This document shows, piece by piece, positions 1 to 9,584 of a stretch of DNA of 64,000 nt. How positions within the stretch are numbered: the stretch's first letter is position 1; each line of letters opens with the position of its first letter. Under the pieces are notes generated by a model that did not search any database, was not told the DNA's origin, and saw only the letters and a program-made list of their open reading frames with translations. The stretch comes from Hyphomicrobiaceae bacterium (GTDB lineage Bacteria; Pseudomonadota; Alphaproteobacteria; Rhizobiales; Hyphomicrobiaceae): the NCBI GenBank assembly GCA_021730785.1, contig JAKFWF010000065.1, positions 108,613-172,612 on the forward strand. Direction: 5' to 3'. The translations under genes and the position numbers were made by a program.

Positions 1-2235
1 CAGCGTGACTTCGAGGATCCCGGTCGGATCATTCACGTCCCTCGACACGAACATGAAGCGGGTCAGACGGTCGCGCACCTCGCCCGGTTCGCATGCGATC
101 CGCACCACCTCGTGAGCGAGTTGGTCGGGTGCCGGGTGGTAGTGCCCGCCGAGCGGATAGACGAGCGCACGCATCAGGATGCGGGCCCACATGACGGGGA
201 AGTTCTCGATCGTGCCGCGCAGGGCGACCTGGAACCGGTAGAGGCCGTTCTGGGCCGCCATGGCAACGATCACCTGGTCGGCGGCCGGCTTGCCGTCATC
301 TTCGTAGCGCTTCAACACGCAGCTCAGCATGTAAAGCTCCGAGAGCGCATCGGCGAGGCGGCCGGTCAACTTCTGCTTGACCTTGAGGCCGCCGCCCAGC
401 AGCGCCACCGTCAGATCGGCGACGACCGCGAAGTTGCGCGAAGAGCGCGACAGCTGGCGATACCATTCGGCCGTGCCGTAGGACTTCTCCGGCACATGCG
501 CGAACCGGCCCGCCGTCAGGTTATGGAATAGCGCGCCGAAAATATTGCCGACGGTGAAACCAATGTGGCCGAGGAACGCTGCCTCGAATGCTTCAAGCCC
601 GCGCTTCGTATCCATGTCCTGTACCGCCTTCACCTCCTTGTAGAGGTAGGGGTGCGAGCGCAGCGCCCCTTGCGCGAACGTGATCAGCGTGCGGGTCAGG
701 ATGTTCGCGCCCTCGACGGTGATGCCGACCGGCACCGCCTGGTAGGCCGCCTGGATGTAGTTGGTCGGGCCATCGCAGATGGCGCGGCCGCCGTGGATGT
801 CCATGGCATCGTTGACGGTGCGGCGCATGCGCTCGGTGGTTTGGTACTTCATGAGGGCCGAGATCACCGACGGCTTCTCGCCGCGGGCGACCATCGCCGC
901 CGTGACGCCACGGGCCGCCTCGTTGACATAGGCTGTCTCGACCATGCGGCCGAGCGGCTCCTCGATGCCCTCCATGCGTGCGATCGGCAGGCCGAACTGC
1001 TTGCGGATGCGCGTGTAGGCCGTGGTGAAGCGCAACATGGCCTTGGCGGCAGCCGTTGCGGACGACGGCAGCGAGATTGCGCGGCCGGCGGCGAGGCATT
1101 CCATCAGCATGCGCCAGCCATGGCCGGCCATCTTCTGACCGCCGATCACCCATTCCATCGGAATGAACACGTCCTTGCCCCAGTTCGGGCCGTTCGGGAA
1201 CGCCGAGCCGCTCGGCAGGTGGCGGCGGCCGATGTTGACGCCGGGGTGGTCGGCTGGAATGAGCGCCAGCGTGATGCCGACATCGGCTTTGTCGCCGATC
1301 AGCTTTTCCGGATCGAACAGGCGGAAGGCGAGGCCGACCAGCGTCGCCTTGGGCCCGAGCGTGATGTAGCGCTTGTCCCAGGACAGGCGGATGCCCAGCG
1401 TCTCCGTGCCCTGGTGGGTGCCGCGCACCACGGTACCGATGTCGCGCATGGTGGCTGCGTCCGAGCCCGAGGTCGGCCCGGTCAGCGAGAAGCAGGGGAT
1501 GTCGAGGCCCTTGGCGAGGCGCGGCAGGTAATGGTGCTTCTGCTGGTCGGTACCGTACTTCTCGATCAGTTCGCCGGGTCCAAGCGAGTTCGGCACCATC
1601 ACGATCGTGCAGACATCGGGCGAGCGCGAGGCGATCTTGCCCAGGATCAGCGATTGCGCCTGGGCCGAGAAACCAAGCCCGCCGTGCTCCTTCGAGATCA
1701 GCATGCCAAGGAACCCATGGCGGCCGACGAACTTCCAGATCTCGTCGGGAATATCCTTGTCGTTGAAGCGGATCTTCCAGTCGTCGATCATGCGGCAGAG
1801 TTCGTCCGTCGGGCCATCGAGGAAGGCGCGCTCCTCGGCCGTCAGCACGATCGCCGGTACGGCGCGCAACTTTTCCCAGTCTGGATGGCCCGAGAACAGC
1901 TCGGCATCGAAGCCGATGGTGCCGGCGTCGAGTGCCTCCTGCTCGGTATCGGAGACCTTGGGCAGGATCTTTTTCACGATGCCGAAGGCCGGCTCCACCA
2001 GGATCTTGCGGCGCACCGCTGGGATGGCCATCAGGATGGCGATCAGCGCTGGAATGCAGGCAAGAAGCGACAGCAGCCCGAACTCGGGAGCAGCACCACT
2101 GTCGTCAAACACGCCCGAGATCCATGCGTAGGTCGCCACTACAGCAGCGACGGCCCAGAGCCACATGGGCGCGCGATTGATCGCCAGCGCCGTGACGGCA
2201 ATGAAACACAACAGCAGAAACATCAGTTCAGCCAT
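1..2235 (-). CDS. fadE: Acyl-CoA dehydrogenase, FadE type (3' end cut by window edge)
   Basis: FAD-dependent first step of fatty-acid beta-oxidation, acyl-CoA to trans-2-enoyl-CoA. The frame is open from the ATG at 2235 to the window edge (745 codons), so the stop lies outside. The N terminus has two hydrophobic segments (about residues 2-35 and 50-70), as in the long membrane-associated FadE of enterobacteria. The dehydrogenase core follows, with FSLTGPTSGSDA in the substrate and flavin region and MDIHGGRAICDGP further on. FadE proteins are about 760-815 residues, so little is missing. An AGGAGG lies 8 bases before the ATG. A promoter with an overlapping palindrome lies upstream. The long open frame on the opposite strand is a shadow of this gene. 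Confidence 0.93.
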   Translation of the reverse strand, partial: MAELMFLLLCFIAVTALAINRAPMWLWAVAAVVATYAWISGVFDDSGAAPEFGLLSLLACIPALIAILMAIPAVRRKILVEPAFGIVKKILPKVSDTEQEALDAGTIGFDAELFSGHPDWEKLRAVPAIVLTAEERAFLDGPTDELCRMIDDWKIRFNDKDIPDEIWKFVGRHGFLGMLISKEHGGLGFSAQAQSLILGKIASRSPDVCTIVMVPNSLGPGELIEKYGTDQQKHHYLPRLAKGLDIPCFSLTGPTSGSDAATMRDIGTVVRGTHQGTETLGIRLSWDKRYITLGPKATLVGLAFRLFDPEKLIGDKADVGITLALIPADHPGVNIGRRHLPSGSAFPNGPNWGKDVFIPMEWVIGGQKMAGHGWRMLMECLAAGRAISLPSSATAAAKAMLRFTTAYTRIRKQFGLPIARMEGIEEPLGRMVETAYVNEAARGVTAAMVARGEKPSVISALMKYQTTERMRRTVNDAMDIHGGRAICDGPTNYIQAAYQAVPVGITVEGANILTRTLITFAQGALRSHPYLYKEVKAVQDMDTKRGLEAFEAAFLGHIGFTVGNIFGALFHNLTAGRFAHVPEKSYGTAEWYRQLSRSSRNFAVVADLTVALLGGGLKVKQKLTGRLADALSELYMLSCVLKRYEDDGKPAADQVIVAMAAQNGLYRFQVALRGTIENFPVMWARILMRALVYPLGGHYHPAPDQLAHEVVRIACEPGEVRDRLTRFMFVSRDVNDPTGILEVTL

Positions 2236-2298
2236 CGACCAATCCTCCTGAAAATCGGTACCGGCACGCCCAAGGCCGCGCCGTCGTCCACTGCGGAT

Positions 2299-2327
2299 CT
2301 TATAATTCAACTTGACGTTAACGTCAA
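2299..2327 (-). promoter_or_regulatory. Predicted sigma70-type promoter of fadE
   Basis: On the minus strand TTGACG (2322-2327) and TATAAG (2299-2304) are separated by 17 bases, each matching the consensus at five of six positions. The predicted start near 2292 gives a leader of about 57 bases with a good ribosome site. The -35 box is part of the palindrome at 2312-2327. Confidence 0.7.
2312..2327. promoter_or_regulatory. Perfect 16-bp palindromic operator over the fadE -35 box
   Basis: TTGACGTTAACGTCAA is a perfect inverted repeat. It covers the -35 hexamer and the start of the spacer of the predicted fadE promoter, where a bound dimer would block RNA polymerase. Its shape resembles operators of TetR or MerR family regulators of acyl-CoA and branched-chain catabolism. 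The regulator is not encoded nearby, so its identity is inference. Confidence 0.65.
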
Positions 2328-2681
2328 CTTTCCCATCGACGCCTCGCCTGCCGCTCGACGCGCATTGCGGGCCGTGGCAGCGTTACATGGCATCCTGTTT
2401 CGCTACACCTGACAATCAATTCGTTGTGACGCCGGCCCCGGATGGCTCAACTGCTGAAAGCAGCCGATAGAGGCATTCCGCCCGCACACTCGAGAAAGCG
2501 CCGATGACCGTGTCCCGATACAAGGCTCCAGTTGAGCTAATCGGCAACACACAAATCGGAATGTGATTTGGCGCCAACGCTCAGCTTGCAGAAATCGGAC
2601 AAATCAATCCTTTGTTAATCGAAGAAGTTAGGAGTGGAAAAACGGACTGCCGTCATTGTGCGTCGTAAGGAGCGAGGCCCC

Positions 2682-2945
2682 ATGTTGGGACCGCCATTGC
2701 TCCGCGGCCGGCCAAGACCTACCATCGGGACAGTGACGAAAATGGCGACGATCCACCTCATCGAAACCAAGACGACCAGAAGTGCCGCGGCAGCTTCGCC
2801 TGCGGATCAATCGACCCCCAAAACCTGCGCGGGCGCTGAAATCATTCTCTTTCCCGGCGTTCGCTACGAGCGCTGGAGCGATGAGCAGCCCACCGGCACG
2901 GCCAAAGGCCGCACATCGCGCGACTGGCTGACATTGGCCGAATAA
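2682..2945 (+). CDS. Small hypothetical protein with an ILFPGVRYERW motif
   Basis: 87 codons from the ATG at 2682, which has AAGGAG nine bases upstream (2667-2672). Another in-frame ATG at 2742 would give a 67-residue protein whose N terminus (MATIHLIETK) looks more conserved in style, so the start is open. The C-terminal half carries AEIILFPGVRYERW followed by a short charged tail. I associate this short motif with small uncharacterised alphaproteobacterial proteins. No membrane segment or known domain is visible, and no function can be given. It is divergent from fadE and convergent with the DUF1254 gene. Confidence 0.55.
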   Translation: MLGPPLLRGRPRPTIGTVTKMATIHLIETKTTRSAAAASPADQSTPKTCAGAEIILFPGVRYERWSDEQPTGTAKGRTSRDWLTLAE

Positions 2946-2983
2946 CGACCCTGCCCCACCGTCGTTCCAGTCATCGTCGCCGA

Positions 2984-3568
2984 TCACTGCCGGCGTGGCA
3001 TGCACGATGCCTTGGCCAGTTCCGCCTCGATCTCGGCCTTGTAGGCGAGGCCCTTGTTTGGCGCGCGTACGAGCACGATCCCCTTGCTGCCCGGCATCGA
3101 CACTTGGGCAAAGCCGGCTGCCAGCCTCGCCTCCGGCAACAGGCCGACGAACCATTCGCCCGGTGGCAGCAGCAGGACCGCGATGTCAGTGCGGCGCTGA
3201 TCCTGTCCGGTCACCACATAGACGCTGTCACCGCGGGCATCGTGCACCGAGAAGGTCCACCCGGCCTCCGGCAGGGTGGCGCGCACGGCATAAGCTGCTT
3301 CCGAAACATTGAACTTGCAGGCGACATAGCTGCTGTCCGGCCCCTGGAATGGCATGACCTGCCCGTCCGGCGACGGCTGTGGCAAGGCGCGCATCACATC
3401 GGGCGGCAGTGCGGCGGCAATCCGGTCCACGGCAGCATTGGTCGACAGGTAGGGCCACGTGAACGTCATGCAGATATGCACGATGCCGGCACCGATCAGG
3501 GCCAACAGCAACGTCCGAAGACGCAGGCGCGGATACCGGCGGCGGGGCTCATCGGTGGTGTCGGCCAT
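2984..3568 (-). CDS. DUF1254-family membrane-anchored protein
   Basis: 194 residues. A basic N terminus is followed by one transmembrane helix (about residues 18-40), then a domain matching the short stand-alone DUF1254 proteins of Rhizobiales, ending in a Cys near the C terminus (AKASC). It is the last gene of a minus-strand unit: PBP1A, DUF1214 protein, then this gene after a 10-base gap. DUF1254 and DUF1214 usually occur together, either fused or as adjacent genes as here. The coupling to a peptidoglycan synthase suggests an envelope role, but no biochemical function is established. Confidence 0.75.
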   Translation of the reverse strand: MADTTDEPRRRYPRLRLRTLLLALIGAGIVHICMTFTWPYLSTNAAVDRIAAALPPDVMRALPQPSPDGQVMPFQGPDSSYVACKFNVSEAAYAVRATLPEAGWTFSVHDARGDSVYVVTGQDQRRTDIAVLLLPPGEWFVGLLPEARLAAGFAQVSMPGSKGIVLVRAPNKGLAYKAEIEAELAKASCMPRRQ

Positions 3569-3578
3569 CGGCGTATCC

Positions 3579-4304
3579 TCACCTGCACGCGATGCGGCGA
3601 ATGGCGGGAAGGCCGCGCGTGGCGGCCTGGATCTCGGCGGCAGTCGCGTTCGGCCGCGGCGCGGGCCGGGTCATCACCAGCACGAAGCGCCCGGCGCCGC
3701 CGGTCGGCAGCCAGTTGCCCGGCCGTGCATCGCGCGCCAGGGTGACAATGTAGCTGCCGTCCGGGCCAAGTGCGATCGTGCTCGCGCCATAGGCATAGCG
3801 GTCGGCACGATTGCGGATGACAGTGCCACGGTCGTCGAACACGGCAAGGCTCCACCAGTCGGCGTCGAGGCCATCCCCCTGCAGAGCGTATTCGCACGAG
3901 GAATGCAGGCGCTGGCCATCGTCGTCGCTGCGCGCTTCCCAGGTGTGGACGGCGGTGGAACTCGGCGGCAGGCTGCCGATACGGGCAAAATGCGCCCGCG
4001 TGTAGGGGTCGGCATCGGGCCTACCGGCATTCGACCACAGCACCCAGGCGCCGCTCGTCCGCGTGGTGAGGCTGGAACCGCGCTCGACCATGATCCAGCT
4101 CGACCAGATGCCGAAACCGAGCGCCACGACTACGAACACGCCGACGTTCAAAATGGTTTCGATCGCGCCGACGACAATGGCGCGGATCTGCGATACCGCC
4201 GGCTGTACTGCGCCCGGCAACGATCGGATCGGCGGCAACGGCGGGAGTTTCGGCAGCTTCGGCAGCCGAGCCCGGGCCATGGCCTTCATGGTATCGAATG
4301 CCAT
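3579..4304 (-). CDS. DUF1214-family membrane-anchored protein
   Basis: 241 residues. A proline-rich cytoplasmic N terminus (repeated LPKLPPLPP-like units, about 13-30) precedes one membrane helix (about 47-72) and a periplasmic DUF1214 domain. The domain ends in the characteristic PGNWLPTGGAGRFVLVMTR stretch. Its ATG (4302-4304) shares one base with the TGA of the PBP1A gene (TGATG), indicating translational coupling. It forms a pair with the DUF1254 gene downstream. The function is unknown. Confidence 0.78.
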   Translation of the reverse strand: MAFDTMKAMARARLPKLPKLPPLPPIRSLPGAVQPAVSQIRAIVVGAIETILNVGVFVVVALGFGIWSSWIMVERGSSLTTRTSGAWVLWSNAGRPDADPYTRAHFARIGSLPPSSTAVHTWEARSDDDGQRLHSSCEYALQGDGLDADWWSLAVFDDRGTVIRNRADRYAYGASTIALGPDGSYIVTLARDARPGNWLPTGGAGRFVLVMTRPAPRPNATAAEIQAATRGLPAIRRIACR

Positions 4305-6514
4305 CAGGGCCGTCCGCGCGTGCCAGCGATCGCTTGACCGGGCGCGCCGATCGTCTCCGCCCGTCGGTCAAGCGCACTGGTCGGCTGCTGCGCCCCCGAT
4401 GTACCGGGCACCTGCTGGGCCTCGGGCGGCACACCGCCGGCCTTGCGCAGAGCGGTTGCGGTGCGCTTCAACGCTTCACGCGTCAACTCGGGCATGATGC
4501 TGGCGCGGCGTCCCGGCGTGTCGCCAGTTCCGGGCGCTGCTGCCGCGGTCGCCGGCTCGAGGCGGCGCTGTTCCGCCAGCCGCTGCTTTTCAGCGATCTG
4601 TGCCGGATGGGCGGTCAGGCCGAGAATGGTCGCAATATCCTTGCTTTGATGCGCGACCGACATGAAGTTCGACCACGTCTGTGCCGGCAGACTACCACCG
4701 GTGATGTTGTTCATCTTGGTGTAGTCGTCGTTGCCGAGCCACACGCCGGTGACGAGCGCGCCGGTGAACCCCATGAACCAGGCGTCGCGGTAGCTGGAAC
4801 TGGTACCTGTCTTACCGACCGAATGGGTGAATTCGAGGGCCGCCTTCTTGCCCGTTCCCTCGGTCACGACGAGTTGCATCAGCTGGTTCATCTGCTCGGC
4901 AACCCGCGGCCTGATGACCTGTGGTGCTGGCGGCTCGTCACGCTCCCGGCTGTACACGACATCGCCCTTGGAGTTGAACACCTCCAGGATCCCGTAGGGC
5001 TTGGCGAGCTTGCCGCCGTTGGCGAATGCCGCGAACGCGCCCGTATGCTGGATCGGCGTGATGCCGGTGTCGCCGAGCGCCATCGAGCAGGTCTTCTTGA
5101 CGCCCTCGACGCCCAGCCGCTGCGTCATTTCGAGGACTTTATCGCGACCAGCTTTCAGCGACAGATCAACGGCCGTGGTGTTGAGCGAGGTCTTGAACGC
5201 ATCGCCGATCGAAATCGAGCGACCAGAACCGCCGCCGCCGTTGTAGTTCTTCGGCGACCAGTTCCCACAGCTGACCGGGCTGTCGCTGACGATCGACTTC
5301 GAGGTGAAGCCGTTCTCGAGCGCCGTCGCATAGACGTAGAGCTTGAACGACGAGCCCGGCTGCCGGCGGGCATGCGTTGCCCGGTTGAACTGGCTTTCGC
5401 CGTAGTCGAGCCCGCCGACGAGCGCGCGCACGGCCCCGTCCGGCTCCATCGATACGAGTGCGCCGGACTTCAAGCGGGCATTTCTGCCTTCGAGGCGGAT
5501 GGTCGATTGCAGGGCGTTGTCGGCGGCCTGCTGCATGGCGAGATCGACGGTGGTGCGAGCGGTCAGCACATACTGGCCTTTGCCCTCCATGACGCGTTGG
5601 ATCTCTTCGTAGGCATAATCGAGGAACCAGTCCGGGCTCGACGTCGAGCGGGTCTCGATCACACGGGCGGGGTTCAGCCGGGCGTTGTGCACCTGCCCGC
5701 GGGTGTAGAGACCGGCCTCGACCAAATTCGACAATACATCGTTAGCGCGGGCGCGCGCGGCGGGCAGGTTCGCGTGCGGGGCATATTTGGTCGGTGCCTT
5801 GTACAGGCCGGCCATCATGGCCGCCTCCGCCATGTTCACTTCGCGCACCGACTTGCCGAAGTAGAACTGCGCGGCTGCTTCCACGCCGAACGCGCCGCCG
5901 CCCATGTAGGCGCGATCGAGATAGAGCTTCAGGATCTGCTGCTTGGTCAGTCGGCTTTCCAGCCAGAACGACAGGAATACTTCCTTGATCTTGCGCTGCA
6001 GCGATCGCTCGGACGACAGGAACAAGTTCTTGGCCAGCTGCTGCGTCAGGGTCGAGCCGCCCTGTACCGTCTCGCCGGCGTTGGCATTGGCCACGAGCGC
6101 CCGCGCGGTGCCGATGAAATCGATGCCGAAGTGCTCGTAGAAGCGCCGGTCCTCGGTCGCCATGGTGGCGTGGATCAGGACTTGCGGGATCTCCTCCAGC
6201 GGGATCGCGTCATTCAGATTGATGCCGCGCTTGCCGATTTCGTTGCCGCGGCTGTCGAGGAATTTGACCGAGTATTTGCCGGTGGTCAGGTATTTGTCCT
6301 CGTCGACTTCGAGGAAGGCTGGCAGCGCCAGCATGTACATGACGACGAGGCCGCCCGCGCCGAGTGTCAGCGCTTCGGAGCTCAGCTCGTTGAACAGGCG
6401 CGTCCAACCGGTCAGGCGGAACCGCATGGCAAAGCTCGACGCCGCGTTGTAGCCGTCCTTGAAGCGCTCCCAGATGCCGGCCAGCGACGAATCGATCCAT
6501 GAATCGAGTCGCAT
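4304..6514 (-). CDS. Class A penicillin-binding protein 1A (glycosyltransferase/transpeptidase)
   Basis: Bifunctional peptidoglycan synthase of the inner membrane. From the ATG at 6514 it is 736 residues: a membrane helix at about 48-66; the GT51 glycosyltransferase domain with [13 protein letters not shown] (Glu near 121) and [12 protein letters not shown]; then the transpeptidase with the SxxK nucleophile in [16 protein letters not shown] as SxN, and [15 protein letters not shown]. The C terminus is a long Ala/Pro-rich tail of the kind seen in alphaproteobacterial PBP1A. The start is uncertain: an in-frame TTG at 6565 would add 17 plausible residues, and no strong ribosome site decides. Its stop overlaps the start of the DUF1214 gene. 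Confidence 0.92.
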   Translation of the reverse strand: MRLDSWIDSSLAGIWERFKDGYNAASSFAMRFRLTGWTRLFNELSSEALTLGAGGLVVMYMLALPAFLEVDEDKYLTTGKYSVKFLDSRGNEIGKRGINLNDAIPLEEIPQVLIHATMATEDRRFYEHFGIDFIGTARALVANANAGETVQGGSTLTQQLAKNLFLSSERSLQRKIKEVFLSFWLESRLTKQQILKLYLDRAYMGGGAFGVEAAAQFYFGKSVREVNMAEAAMMAGLYKAPTKYAPHANLPAARARANDVLSNLVEAGLYTRGQVHNARLNPARVIETRSTSSPDWFLDYAYEEIQRVMEGKGQYVLTARTTVDLAMQQAADNALQSTIRLEGRNARLKSGALVSMEPDGAVRALVGGLDYGESQFNRATHARRQPGSSFKLYVYATALENGFTSKSIVSDSPVSCGNWSPKNYNGGGGSGRSISIGDAFKTSLNTTAVDLSLKAGRDKVLEMTQRLGVEGVKKTCSMALGDTGITPIQHTGAFAAFANGGKLAKPYGILEVFNSKGDVVYSRERDEPPAPQVIRPRVAEQMNQLMQLVVTEGTGKKAALEFTHSVGKTGTSSSYRDAWFMGFTGALVTGVWLGNDDYTKMNNITGGSLPAQTWSNFMSVAHQSKDIATILGLTAHPAQIAEKQRLAEQRRLEPATAAAAPGTGDTPGRRASIMPELTREALKRTATALRKAGGVPPEAQQVPGTSGAQQPTSALDRRAETIGAPGQAIAGTRGRP

Positions 6515-6697
6515 CCAGCTGCTCAACTTGAATTTTTCGCCTTGGTTTTGAAACCAGTCGCTCAAGCTTTGACCTGCCAATCGAACGTCGCGGCGCACCC
6601 CGGCCGCCCATCCATAGCCCCTGGCTCCAGAATCGCGAAGACACAAACCCAGCCTTACTTTACACCTGACTGCGGCGGCAATGCGAGGGCTAACAGA

Positions 6698-7168
6698 GTG
6701 GCCGATGTCACGAAAGAGACGACTGCACCGTTTTGGGAGCAGAAAACACTGGACGAAATGACTCGTCCGGAGTGGGAAAGCCTGTGCGACGGCTGTGGAC
6801 GCTGCTGCCTCGTCAAGATCGAGGACGAGGACAGCGGTGACATTCACCTGACCCGCCTGTCCTGCCGCCTGCTCGATGTCGGCTCCTGCCGCTGCTCCGA
6901 CTATCCAAACCGCCACCGCGAGGTGCCCGATTGCATTGCGATCGACCCCGACCGCGTGCGCAACCTGAGCTGGTTGCCGCCGACCTGCGGTTACCGGTTG
7001 ATCGAAGAGCGGCAGGGCCTGCGCTGGTGGCACCCCCTGGTTTCAGGCAATCCCGAAACCGTGCATCAGGCCGGCATCTCGGTCAGAACGTGGGCCTTGA
7101 ACGAAGCCCGCGTGAAGGTGGAAAACATCCACCGCTACATCATCAACGACTTCAAGGACGGTGAGTGA
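6698..7168 (+). CDS. YcgN/UPF0260-type cysteine-cluster protein (YkgJ family)
   Basis: 156 residues from a GTG at 6698 with GAGGG about 8 bases upstream. It contains CDGCGRCC, then [17 protein letters not shown], a Cys in VPDCIAI and another in PPTCGYR. This is the cysteine pattern of the YkgJ/UPF0260 family, thought to bind a metal or Fe-S cluster. The C-terminal WWHPL and the final INDFKDGE also fit YcgN. The biochemical function is unknown. It starts divergently from the PBP1A gene about 180 bases away. Upstream in-frame ATGs would extend it into the divergent promoter region and are less likely. Confidence 0.88.
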   Translation: MADVTKETTAPFWEQKTLDEMTRPEWESLCDGCGRCCLVKIEDEDSGDIHLTRLSCRLLDVGSCRCSDYPNRHREVPDCIAIDPDRVRNLSWLPPTCGYRLIEERQGLRWWHPLVSGNPETVHQAGISVRTWALNEARVKVENIHRYIINDFKDGE

Positions 7169-7185
7169 GTCGGTTCACAGCCAAC

Positions 7186-7551
7186 TTACGGCGAACCGCG
7201 GAACACCCCGTCCTTGAAAAACACGCGATAGCTTGTTGTACCCTCTGCACCACCCTCGAATGCGCGCCATTTGCCGTTCTGGCACAGGGTGCCGCCCTGC
7301 ACTTCCACCGCTTCGAATTCGATCAGGCTTGGATAGACAGCTGGATCTGCGCCAGGGGCGACAGCCATGAACGTGGTCATGCACTTGCGGCCGGTGATCA
7401 CCGGATCATAGCCTTTGATCATGATCCCGCCGCCGCCCGTCGAGGGAAATGTGCTGCGCAATAGGGGCCAAGCTTCGTAAGCCTCCTCAGCTGATGCTGC
7501 CGGCGAAACAACCGCCAAAATTGCCATGGAAATCAGAACCATCTTACGCAT
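7186..7551 (-). CDS. Small exported protein of unknown function
   Basis: 121 residues. A Sec signal peptide (MRKMVLISMAILAVVSPAASA, cleavage after about 21) precedes a mature part of about 100 residues with two cysteines (GRKCMTT and GGTLCQNGKW) that could form a disulfide. The ending GTTSYRVFFKDGVFRGSP is typical of a small secreted family I associate with Rhizobiales genomes, of unknown function. The gene is convergent with the YcgN-like gene. Confidence 0.72.
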   Translation of the reverse strand: MRKMVLISMAILAVVSPAASAEEAYEAWPLLRSTFPSTGGGGIMIKGYDPVITGRKCMTTFMAVAPGADPAVYPSLIEFEAVEVQGGTLCQNGKWRAFEGGAEGTTSYRVFFKDGVFRGSP

Positions 7552-7797
7552 GCTTTTCTAGCTCCCGGTGCCGCGCGCGGTGAATGCACGCAAATCAGGT
7601 ACGGACGCGCGTCTTGAAAGTTCCAGCGCAAATCCAATACATCCGCCGCGGCGATCACTCGCGGCCAGCACAGTAGTGGAACTTTTTCCTCATCGCCATG
7701 CCACATCCGAAACGTGCATCAATACGCCAAAGTGGCCCTTAGGTTGCAATAGACACCCTGCCTGTCCCACACCGGGACATCCGTTCAGGAGCCGTCC

Positions 7798-8067
7798 ATG
7801 CACACCACCGCCGCCATTGCCGCCTTAGCGGCAGGTTTCGTCACTTATCCCTCCGCGGGCGACAGAATTGTCACCCTGCCCAAGAACGCCGAAAGTGGCC
7901 CGCGCATCGAAGTGACGACCGACAAGGGGCCGATCCTGGAGCTCGTCATCCGCTGCCGCCGCGGCACCGCGATCATCTCCTACTCCAAGATCGAGCGCCT
8001 GTTCTGCTCGCCACGCCTGAAATGCGCCCGCGATCTGCAAGAGGTGGCGGCGCAGACCTGCGGCTGA
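7798..8067 (+). CDS. Small hypothetical protein, possibly exported
   Basis: 89 residues. The hydrophobic N terminus (MHTTAAIAALAAGFVTYPSAG) could be a short signal or anchor. Three cysteines follow (CRRG, FCSP, KCARD) and one near the end (TCG). A CAGGAG lies a few bases before the ATG and codon usage is GC3-rich, in keeping with its neighbours. No family is recognised. The next gene on this strand begins 81 bases downstream. Confidence 0.5.
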   Translation: MHTTAAIAALAAGFVTYPSAGDRIVTLPKNAESGPRIEVTTDKGPILELVIRCRRGTAIISYSKIERLFCSPRLKCARDLQEVAAQTCG

Positions 8068-8148
8068 GGTTACGGCTGTATTCTGCCACTTCGGCAGCGC
8101 CTCGCATCGTGCTATCGCCACTGCCTCGACCAGAGCACGGGGATTCGC

Positions 8149-9057
8149 ATGTTGGACAGTGCGCACAGCAGCCATCAAAGCCGCTTCATCAAGGTCCGCG
8201 ACGGGACGAGCCTGCACGTGAGCCACTGGCCGGCACCCCGCTCGGCTGCGCGCCCCGTCCTGTGCCTGCCGGGGCTCACCCGCAACGGCCGCGACTTCGC
8301 CGATGTGGCCGCTGCCCTGAGTAGCGGCGCCGATGCGCGCGACGTGTTCGCCCTCGACGCCCGCGGCCGCGGCCGCTCGCAATGGGCCCGGGACTGGCGC
8401 AGCTATTCGATTCCAACCGAAACCCAGGATGTCATCGACGTGATGGCAGCACTTGGCCTGGCCGATACTGCGATCCTCGGCACCTCGCGCGGCGGCATCA
8501 TCGCCATGATCCTGGCTGCGATCCAGCCCGGCGCGATCGGCGCGGTTGTCATGAATGACATCGGCCCGGTGATCGAGCGCACGGGCCTCATGCGGATCGC
8601 CGGTTACGTCGGCCGCATGCCGGTGCCGGTGTCATGGGACGATGCCACCCGTACCGTGGCGGAGGTCAGTCGCAAGGCGTTCCCTGCCGTGCCGGCAGAC
8701 GTGTGGCCGCGCGTCGCCCGCGCCTGGTTCAACGAGCAGAATGGCCGGCCGGCGCCGGGCTATGATCCGGCCCTCGGCCGCTCGTTCTCCTCGACCGATG
8801 CGACCCCGCCGGCGCTGTGGGGCCAGTTCGGCGCGCTGAAGCGCGTAGCCGTCCTGGTCGTGCGCGGCGAAACCTCGGACCTGCTGAGTGCTGCGACTGT
8901 CGCCGACATGCAACAGCGACACCCCAACTGTGCCCGCCTCGAGGTCAAGGGACAGGGGCATGCGCCGCTGCTGATGGACGCTCCCTCGATCAACGCACTC
9001 CGCGGCTTCCTCAACGATGCGGATGCGGGGCGCTCCGTCGCCGGACGGGTGTACTGA
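8149..9057 (+). CDS. Alpha/beta hydrolase
   Basis: 302 residues with an alpha/beta-hydrolase fold. Visible parts are the oxyanion region LCLPGLTRNGRDF, the [11 protein letters not shown] segment, the nucleophile elbow GTSRGG (Ser), a likely catalytic Asp in RGETSDLL and the catalytic His in GQGHAPLL. No signal peptide is present, so it is probably cytoplasmic. The DxRGRGxS pattern is common in esterases and in ring-fission or epoxide hydrolases. The substrate cannot be read from the sequence. Confidence 0.88.
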   Translation: MLDSAHSSHQSRFIKVRDGTSLHVSHWPAPRSAARPVLCLPGLTRNGRDFADVAAALSSGADARDVFALDARGRGRSQWARDWRSYSIPTETQDVIDVMAALGLADTAILGTSRGGIIAMILAAIQPGAIGAVVMNDIGPVIERTGLMRIAGYVGRMPVPVSWDDATRTVAEVSRKAFPAVPADVWPRVARAWFNEQNGRPAPGYDPALGRSFSSTDATPPALWGQFGALKRVAVLVVRGETSDLLSAATVADMQQRHPNCARLEVKGQGHAPLLMDAPSINALRGFLNDADAGRSVAGRVY

Positions 9058-9068
9058 AAGCTGCCGCC

Positions 9069-9584
9069 TCACTGCAGCGCGATCGACCAGCCGATGACGC
9101 CAGCCAGCAAGCCCGCGAGAATGCCCGATACCGGTGGCACGAAGCTCGACGCGAGCAGGCGCAGAGCGACGAAGCGTGTGCCCATGATCGGCAACTCATA
9201 GGCGATCACGCGGTTGACGGCATAGACCGACCAGCCGGTGATCAGCGCGATCACCTGCGGCCCGCCAGCCCCGTCGCGGGCAAGCAGGATCGCGATCGGG
9301 AACGACACGATCGGCCCGCCCGGCAGCAGGCCGCCGATCAGCGACGCCAGCAGAATGCCCTTGAGGCCGGTATCGGGTCCCATGATGGAGACGGTCATGC
9401 CATCCGGGACCAGTTCGGCGAAGCAAGAGGCGGCCACCAGTGAGAACGGCAGACGGAGCGCGAGCCGCAGGCCCTGGTCAGTGGAGAAAGCAAACGCCCG
9501 GCCGAGCGATGCCGGCTCGCGCCGCCAGGCAAAGAAGCCGGCAACGGCCGTGGCGACCGTGAGGATCAGCAGCGAGATGATCAT
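9069..9584 (-). CDS. Permease half of YraQ/ArsP_1 (DUF318) type, second subunit
   Basis: 171 residues from the ATG at 9584, which overlaps the stop of the upstream gene (ATGA). It has about five hydrophobic segments and the motif LLPGGPIVSFPI, equivalent to TPGGPFAAFPI in its partner. YraQ/ArsP permeases, some of which export organoarsenicals, are normally single proteins of about 300 residues with two such halves. Here the halves are separate, translationally coupled genes. The substrate is unknown. Confidence 0.72.
   Translation of the reverse strand: MIISLLILTVATAVAGFFAWRREPASLGRAFAFSTDQGLRLALRLPFSLVAASCFAELVPDGMTVSIMGPDTGLKGILLASLIGGLLPGGPIVSFPIAILLARDGAGGPQVIALITGWSVYAVNRVIAYELPIMGTRFVALRLLASSFVPPVSGILAGLLAGVIGWSIALQ

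Noticed and set aside
565..2412. 615-codon open frame on the plus strand opposite fadE
   Set aside because: It is antisense to fadE, has an arginine- and histidine-rich composition typical of shadow frames in GC-rich DNA and no recognisable domain.
4298..6502. 734-codon open frame opposite the PBP1A gene
   Set aside because: Antisense shadow of a clearly conserved penicillin-binding protein, with no motif of its own.
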